Shown here: piece after piece, positions 5,986 through 10,134 of the stretch
Layout of the letters: each line of letters begins with the position of its first letter
Numbering within the stretch: the first letter of the stretch is position 1
NCBI GenBank assembly: GCA_046727435.1
Contig: JBKPCR010000167.1
Location: forward strand, 1 to 10,134
Source of the DNA: CAVPRW01 sp046727435 [NCBI: bacterium]
GTDB lineage: Bacteria > Tectomicrobia > Entotheonellia > J063
Length of the DNA stretch: 10,134 nucleotides
Reading direction: 5' to 3'
Notes under the pieces: generated by a model
What the model saw: only the letters and a program-made list of their open reading frames with translations
The model's database searches: none
What the model was told of the DNA's origin: nothing
Program-made: the position numbers and the translations under genes

Positions 5986-6024
5986 AGTCAGCGATGATGG
6001 CATATGCCGCCATCATCGCTGACT
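5986..6024. terminator. Perfect 16-bp inverted repeat between convergent genes
   Basis: AGTCAGCGATGATGGC (5986-6001) and GCCATCATCGCTGACT (6009-6024) are exact reverse complements around the loop ATATGCC. The position between the ends of rnhA (+) and the enolase-superfamily gene (-) suits a bidirectional terminator. Neither strand has a strong T-run after it; the minus strand reads GAGTTTATTG a few bases on. With the hairpin at 5925-5954 this accounts for most structure in the 211-bp gap. Confidence 0.55.
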
Positions 6025-6072
6025 ACTCCTGCCCAGACGCGGTGCCACGATATCGGTCAACAAAGTCCCACA

Positions 6073-7209
6073 TCAGCTCTGACGGTATTGCCGCACGAAG
6101 TCCTCATTGAAGCTAATCCCAAGGCCGGGCCGTTCACTAAGGTACAGCTTGCCTTCCTCGAGGCGAGCACTCTCGGCGTATAGATCGGGCCAGAGCGGAT
6201 CGCGATCGGGGTTGTGGAACGATTCCACCGTCAGGCCGTTGGGGGAGGCTGCCACCAGGTGGCCGTGAATCTGGGGATCATGGTGCGGTGCGATGTCGAC
6301 GTGGTACATGCTGCACATGCCGGCGATCTTGCGCCATTCAGTGATTCCCCCGTTCTTCGTACCGTCGAACTGCAGGATATCGACGGCACGCTGCTCAATG
6401 AGCTCGCGCGCCTCGAAGCGCGTGTGGGCGCTTTCGCCGCTGGCCAGGGGCAGATGGGTATTCTGCTTCAGGATGGTCAGCGCCCGAATATCGTCATACC
6501 ACTGGATGGGTTCTTCAATCCACCGGGGCTGGTAGTCAGCAAAACGCCGCGTGGCTTCGATGGCAGTCTTCACATCCCAGGCGCGATTGGCGTCCAGCAT
6601 GAGGTTGATGTCGTCCCCAAGCGCCTGGCGCAGCGCTTTGACCCGCGCCACGTCTTCGTCCAGCGACGCCCCGCCGACTTTGATCTTGATGGCGCGATAG
6701 CCGGCTTCGACATACCCTTGACACTCGGCGACCAGCTCGGGAATGCCGCGGCCTTCGGTGTAATAGCCGCCGGTGACATAAGCGGGAACCTGATTCGTGT
6801 AACCGCCCAGGATACGGAATAATGGCAACCCCGCCTGTTTGCCGACGAGGTCCCACAGGGCAATGTCGATTGCGGCGAGGGCGACTTCGAGCTGCTCGCG
6901 ACTGATGCCCCACACCGCCCAGGCGGAGCGCCGGGTGTGGGTAATGGAGAAAAGTTTTTGCCAGAGGTATTCGGGTCGCAACGGGTCTTCGCCGATCAGC
7001 AGCGCTTGCAACTCGCTCTGGATAAGCTTGGCAGCGGCTAGCGGCGGTCCTCCGTGCCCCTCGCCGAGGCCAACCAATCCGTCATCGGTATGTACCTTGA
7101 CGATTAGCTCGGTCACGGCCTTGCCACCCCCCATCGCTTGCAAAGAGGTCCAGAAGCTTGCTTTCACGGGCACGGAGATGGCCGTCGCTTCAATCCCGGT
7201 GATTTTCAT
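6073..7209 (-). CDS. Mandelate racemase/muconate lactonizing enzyme family protein (enolase superfamily)
   Basis: The 378-residue protein has the two expected domains: an N-terminal capping domain (about 1-125) and a modified TIM barrel. The full MR-subgroup active site can be read: K175-I-K177 in YRAIKIKVGG, metal ligands D206 (LDANRAW), the glutamate of WIEEP (about 232-233) and E259 (ASGES), then D282 in QFDGTKNGGIT, and H309/H310 in APHHDP as general acid/base. Such enzymes abstract a proton next to a carboxylate, then racemise, dehydrate or cycloisomerise; many are acid-sugar dehydratases. The exact substrate cannot be told from the motifs. It starts at ATG 7209 with a weak GAGAG-type Shine-Dalgarno and lies 45 nt after the transporter stop on the same strand, so it is probably the second gene of a two-gene operon. 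All catalytic residues are intact, so an active enzyme is expected. Confidence 0.95.
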   Translation of the reverse strand: MKITGIEATAISVPVKASFWTSLQAMGGGKAVTELIVKVHTDDGLVGLGEGHGGPPLAAAKLIQSELQALLIGEDPLRPEYLWQKLFSITHTRRSAWAVWGISREQLEVALAAIDIALWDLVGKQAGLPLFRILGGYTNQVPAYVTGGYYTEGRGIPELVAECQGYVEAGYRAIKIKVGGASLDEDVARVKALRQALGDDINLMLDANRAWDVKTAIEATRRFADYQPRWIEEPIQWYDDIRALTILKQNTHLPLASGESAHTRFEARELIEQRAVDILQFDGTKNGGITEWRKIAGMCSMYHVDIAPHHDPQIHGHLVAASPNGLTVESFHNPDRDPLWPDLYAESARLEEGKLYLSERPGLGISFNEDFVRQYRQS

Positions 7210-7254
7210 TGTTCTCTCTCTTTTTTCTAGGCGCAGCTGCCATGAGGCGGTCAG

Positions 7255-8832
7255 CTACGACTTGTCCTTGTCGCCGCCTGGGATCCAGAAGCTCGCGACA
7301 GCGGCAGCGACGAATACTAACGCAAACACGACAAAGCAATCCTGAAAGGCCACGACAAGCGATTCCTGGCTTAGATAGCGACTCAGCACTGCATCGGCTT
7401 TGATCTGTAGGAGCCTCCCGACGTCTCCGCCGCGTTGCAGTATCGCTTCCAGCGTGTGCCGTATCTCATCCACGCCAGCTACGGATGCGGCGAGATGCTC
7501 GGCTCCTGTGAGGTGGTGCACATAATGCCAGCGTTCGAGCAGCACCCCAGCCAAAGCTATGCCGCCCATCCCAGAGATTTGCCGGGTGATATTCAGCAAA
7601 CCTGAAGCCGCGCTGATCTCCTCGCGGGCCAGCGTGTATAACCCCAACATGATGAGGGGTGGGAAGACAAAGCCGAGACCGGCACGCACGATCAACGACC
7701 ACACGAGCGTCATCTCCTCGGTCTGGAGACCCATCCAGGCAAACCAATACGTCGACGCCGCCGCCAGGAGGAAGCCGATCACCAAAAAGAGGCGGGGATT
7801 GAGCTGGTCGCACAATTTCCCGACTAGCGGTGAAAAGACCCCGGTCAGCGCCACCCCTGGCAGCATGAGGAGGGCTGCTTGCAGGGCCGTGTATTCGAGA
7901 AAATCTTCCAGAAAGAGCGGCACCAGCAAATTCGAGCCGAACATGGCAAACCCCAATAGCACACCGACGACGGTGGCCATGGAGTAGGTGGGATTGCGAT
8001 ACAAGCGTAGGTTCACCAGAGGGTCGCGCGCGCACAGCTCAATCAACAGAAACGACGCCAGCGAAACGCCAGCCATCACGAACAGCCACAGAATATAATG
8101 TGAATTCCAGCCCTCACGATTCCCCTGGCTCAGGGCCATCAGCAACGTGACGACCCCTGTTGCCATGGTCACCAGACCCAACAGGTCGAGCCGGCGTGAA
8201 CGGCGGCCGCTCAGGTCGGCGGCCATAATCGACGCAGCCAACGCCACCCCCACGATGCCAAGCGGAATGTTGATGTAAAAAATCGCTCGCCAGCTGATGG
8301 TGTCGGTCAGATATCCACCCAACGTCGGCCCCAGAATGGGACCGAAGGTCCACCCCAGCGAATAAATGCCCATCGCCAGTCCACGTTGCTGTGGGGGAAA
8401 TACCTGAAAGATGATGGCCATCGCTGTCGGCGCGATGGCTCCCGCACCCAGCCCTTGAATACAGCGGAAGAAGATTAGAGAGTATGGGCTCCAGGCCATA
8501 CCACAGAGGGCTGAACTGATAGTGAAGAGCGCCAAGCTGCCAGTATAGAGCCACTTATGCCCGACCAAGTCGCTGAGCCAGCCGACCGCTGGCATCACCA
8601 CCGCCATGCCGATCATATAAATGATGAGGACCCATTGGATCTGATTGAGATCGGCACCGATACTGGCCATGATGTTTGGGATGGCGATGTTGACGATGGT
8701 ACTATCGAGTGCGAACAAGAACGCACCGAGCATAATCGTCCATGTCACCCACCATTTATAGGACGGCCGCAGAGAGAATGCATGATCGCTGGTCGCCGAT
8801 GGGCGTGGTGTGGTTAGCACCGCCTCTTCCAT
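7255..8832 (-). CDS. DHA2-type (EmrB/QacA) major facilitator superfamily transporter
   Basis: The 525-residue, 14-TM-type membrane protein has complete family motifs: D1 LDSTIVNIAIPNI (42-54), motif A GWLSDLVGHK (84-93) with Asp88, motif B R123 in FFRCIQGLGAGA, and antiporter motif C GWTFGPILGPTLGG (160-173). A large loop near residues 430-490 precedes the last TM segment. These features indicate a proton-driven exporter of drugs or other small organic molecules in the inner membrane. ATG 8832 has a good Shine-Dalgarno (AAGGGAG on the minus strand, plus-strand 8838-8844). No EmrA-type adaptor is adjacent; the downstream gene is the enolase-superfamily enzyme. An 11-bp inverted repeat lies directly upstream and may control it. 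Compared with the transporter at 2001-3617, this one looks canonical. Confidence 0.95.
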   Translation of the reverse strand: MEEAVLTTPRPSATSDHAFSLRPSYKWWVTWTIMLGAFLFALDSTIVNIAIPNIMASIGADLNQIQWVLIIYMIGMAVVMPAVGWLSDLVGHKWLYTGSLALFTISSALCGMAWSPYSLIFFRCIQGLGAGAIAPTAMAIIFQVFPPQQRGLAMGIYSLGWTFGPILGPTLGGYLTDTISWRAIFYINIPLGIVGVALAASIMAADLSGRRSRRLDLLGLVTMATGVVTLLMALSQGNREGWNSHYILWLFVMAGVSLASFLLIELCARDPLVNLRLYRNPTYSMATVVGVLLGFAMFGSNLLVPLFLEDFLEYTALQAALLMLPGVALTGVFSPLVGKLCDQLNPRLFLVIGFLLAAASTYWFAWMGLQTEEMTLVWSLIVRAGLGFVFPPLIMLGLYTLAREEISAASGLLNITRQISGMGGIALAGVLLERWHYVHHLTGAEHLAASVAGVDEIRHTLEAILQRGGDVGRLLQIKADAVLSRYLSQESLVVAFQDCFVVFALVFVAAAVASFWIPGGDKDKS

Positions 8833-8844
8833 AGGTTCTCCCTT

Positions 8845-8904
8845 GGCGAAAAATCTGGAACCAATCCTACCATAATTGTCGCATGCTGCCGCTGATTTTT
8901 CGCC
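8845..8904. promoter_or_regulatory. 11-bp inverted repeat upstream of the transporter-enolase operon
   Basis: GGCGAAAAATC (8845-8855) and GATTTTTCGCC (8894-8904) are exact reverse complements with a 38-base spacer; the arm centres are 49 bp apart. The near arm directly abuts the transporter's Shine-Dalgarno (minus strand), so the pair spans the likely promoter and leader. It may be a pair of half-operators for a repressor that loops DNA, or an RNA stem in the 5' leader that controls ribosome access. Confidence 0.45.
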
Positions 8905-8955
8905 CAGCCCGGACAGAGAGGATTTGGTGGAGTCTTGGCTGGTATAGAAGGCTTG

Positions 8956-8982
8956 TCGCGAAGGACTGGAAAAGCTTCGCGA
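8956..8982. promoter_or_regulatory. 8-bp inverted repeat, candidate operator
   Basis: TCGCGAAG (8956-8963) and CTTCGCGA (8975-8982) are exact reverse complements separated by 11 bases, with arm centres 19 bp apart, close to two helical turns. That geometry suits a dimeric repressor. It lies in the middle of the divergent region and could act on either operon. A weak hairpin is the alternative. No regulator gene is adjacent within the window. Confidence 0.4.
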
Positions 8983-8994
8983 TTAAGAATATAG

Positions 8995-9021
8995 TTGCCA
9001 AGGAGGATGTCAGTGTGTAAT
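8995..9021 (+). promoter_or_regulatory. Weak sigma-70-like promoter candidate for the rightward gene
   Basis: TTGCCA (8995-9000) matches five of six -35 bases and TGTAAT (9016-9021) matches five of six -10 bases, but the spacer is 15 bp, shorter than the usual 16-18. The start would lie near 9028, leaving a 130-nt leader before ATG 9159. Confidence 0.25.
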
Positions 9022-9158
9022 GTCAAATCTTAAGATATCGAGACATGCCTTGATGGACCTCATCCACGAAGGGCATGATAACGAGTGGCGGTGGCGTGCC
9101 TGACGTATAGACCACATGGCCAGCGACGCTGGGTTAGCAGCAGGGGAGGAGAAAAACC

Positions 9159-10134
9159 ATGCATCGACGCGTGCAATTTGCTGATGAGATCGAACCTCTC
9201 GTGCAGTTTATCGAGGAATCCGCTCCAAGCGAGATTCTCGAGCAAACGTTGGAGAAGCTCCGCGCTGGCGTGCCTATCAAAGCTATGCTCACCGCTTCGG
9301 CGTTGGCGGTGACACGCTCCTCAGACCTCCCCCCAGGTCATCATGGCGGCCCTTTGCATCCGTTAGTCGGCATGCATGCGATCCGGCATATCGCCGAGCG
9401 AGTGTCAGCCGAGAACCGTTTTCTGCCCGTCCTGCAGCATGTCGCCCTCTCGAATAAGCACATTCATCATCCCGGCATGGGGCCATACATGCTGCCGGAC
9501 TTTGAGCCCATCGACGCAGGTGGGGTCGAAGCCACCAAGAATGCCTTCCTCGGGGCGGTCGACCGTGGGGTGTACAACCAGGCCGATCACTATTTTCTGT
9601 GGCTCTGGGACAATATTCCGGCGGTCGAGGCGCTGGATTTGTTGTTGACGGTCGCCATTCCCAAGAATGTGCAGGATGATCATTATTTCATCTTTCCGTC
9701 CTTCACCTGGAGGGCGGTCGAATGGTTGGGGCGTGAATATCTGCCCATCCTCATGCGGCCTGCCGTGCGCTACGTGACGCGTTTTCCGACGCCGCCGGCC
9801 ATCCCTGAGTTCGAGGGGCTTCTTGACGAATATCAACTCCTGACACGATCGCTGCGGCAGCGCACTGGGAGCGATGAAACACCGACCATCGGTCACCTCG
9901 GTGAGAGCATCGGACAGTGCAACACCTATGCAGAGATCCCGGCGATGCTCGCTAAAGCTCTTGCTGATGGGCTCTCGTTGGAAGGCGCTGGCGAGGCCCT
10001 ATCGATCGGGGCGGCAAGCTTGTTCTTGCGCTCGCTGACCGGCAATCCAATGGACGTGCACCTGCACACTGGGGTGAATCTCCGTCGCTACCTCGTGCAA
10101 TTGGACGGCCTGAGCTTGCGCAATAAGCTGCTGG
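9159..10134 (+). CDS. Histidine-rich protein of unknown family, 5' part (3' end outside window)
   Basis: An open frame runs from ATG 9159 to the window end without a stop (325 full codons). A strong Shine-Dalgarno (AGGGGAGGAG, 9142-9151) lies seven bases before the ATG. I do not recognise the family with confidence. The protein looks mostly helical and soluble, with no signal peptide or clear membrane segment. Notable clusters are PPGHHGGPLHPLVGMHAIRH (58-77), LQHVALSNKHIHHPGMGP (92-109), YNQADHYFLWLWDN (139-152), QDDHYFIFPSFTWRAVEWLGREYLP (172-196), and DVHLHTGVNLRRYL (299-312). Repeated His residues beside Asp and Gln suggest a metal- or cofactor-binding enzyme. A loose resemblance in style to helical, His-rich questin-oxidase-like proteins is only a guess. 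It is divergent from the transporter-enolase operon. Confidence 0.85.
   Translation, partial: MHRRVQFADEIEPLVQFIEESAPSEILEQTLEKLRAGVPIKAMLTASALAVTRSSDLPPGHHGGPLHPLVGMHAIRHIAERVSAENRFLPVLQHVALSNKHIHHPGMGPYMLPDFEPIDAGGVEATKNAFLGAVDRGVYNQADHYFLWLWDNIPAVEALDLLLTVAIPKNVQDDHYFIFPSFTWRAVEWLGREYLPILMRPAVRYVTRFPTPPAIPEFEGLLDEYQLLTRSLRQRTGSDETPTIGHLGESIGQCNTYAEIPAMLAKALADGLSLEGAGEALSIGAASLFLRSLTGNPMDVHLHTGVNLRRYLVQLDGLSLRNKLL

Larger units (their letters stand above)
8833..9158. other. Divergent intergenic region
   Basis: This 326-bp gap separates the leftward transporter operon from the rightward histidine-rich gene and must hold promoters for both. It contains two separate inverted repeats (8845-8904 and 8956-8982), a palindrome ATCTTAAGAT (9027-9036), and AAGGAGG (9000-9006) followed by a six-codon frame (GTG 9013 to TAA 9033). 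No larger coding frame is convincing. Confidence 0.7.

Noticed and set aside
6214-6822. Plus-strand open frame (202 codons) inside the enolase-superfamily gene
   Set aside because: It is antisense to a gene with a complete active site, and its translation has no family features. The same holds for the open frames at 175-696, 2168-2803 and 9405-9896.
9000-9033. AAGGAGG followed by a six-codon frame (GTG 9013 to TAA 9033) in the divergent region
   Set aside because: The spacing is good but the frame is too short to support as a gene, and it may overlap a promoter. It is mentioned only in the intergenic entry.

Overview
This window looks like ordinary chromosomal DNA from an uncultured or poorly characterised GC-rich (roughly 60% by eye) Gram-negative-type bacterium. 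Several features point that way: a sigma-54 enhancer-binding regulator with a -24/-12 promoter after it, an ECF sigma factor, purine-rich Shine-Dalgarno sequences, and housekeeping and accessory genes side by side. I cannot place it in a phylum from sequence alone. No mobile element, CRISPR array, rRNA or tRNA gene is visible.

Layout. (1) Positions 1-721 (+) hold the C-terminal part of a sigma-54-dependent activator, cut by the window edge. Its stop codon lies inside a 16-bp palindrome that is repeated, imperfectly, 21 bp further on. About 150 bp downstream is a well-spaced -24/-12 element. This is the expected arrangement of tandem enhancer sites plus a sigma-54 promoter. (2) Positions 991-3617 (+) hold a small single-domain STAS protein, an ECF sigma factor and a 14-TM-type DHA2 major facilitator transporter. 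(3) Positions 3889-5270 (+) hold a tight pair: a carboxymuconolactone decarboxylase/AhpD-like protein and an alpha/beta-hydrolase-fold protein whose three catalytic positions all look substituted. (4) Positions 5370-5861 (+) hold ribonuclease HI. Two hairpins follow in the convergent gap; one has a perfect 16-bp stem. (5) Positions 8832-6073 (-) hold a second DHA2 transporter followed by a mandelate racemase/muconate lactonizing-type enolase-superfamily enzyme, apparently one operon. (6) A 326-bp divergent intergenic region (8833-9158) contains two different long inverted repeats. (7) Positions 9159-10134 (+) hold a histidine-rich protein of unknown family, cut by the window end.

How the parts may work together (inference). 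The activator probably drives expression of the STAS-ECF sigma pair through sigma-54, so one alternative sigma factor would control another. The STAS protein has Glu where partner-switching homologues carry the phosphorylated Ser, and no anti-sigma factor gene is visible. The two efflux-type transporters, the CMD/hydrolase pair and the enolase-superfamily enzyme suggest handling of small organic acids, aromatics or toxic compounds, but no substrate can be read from the sequence.
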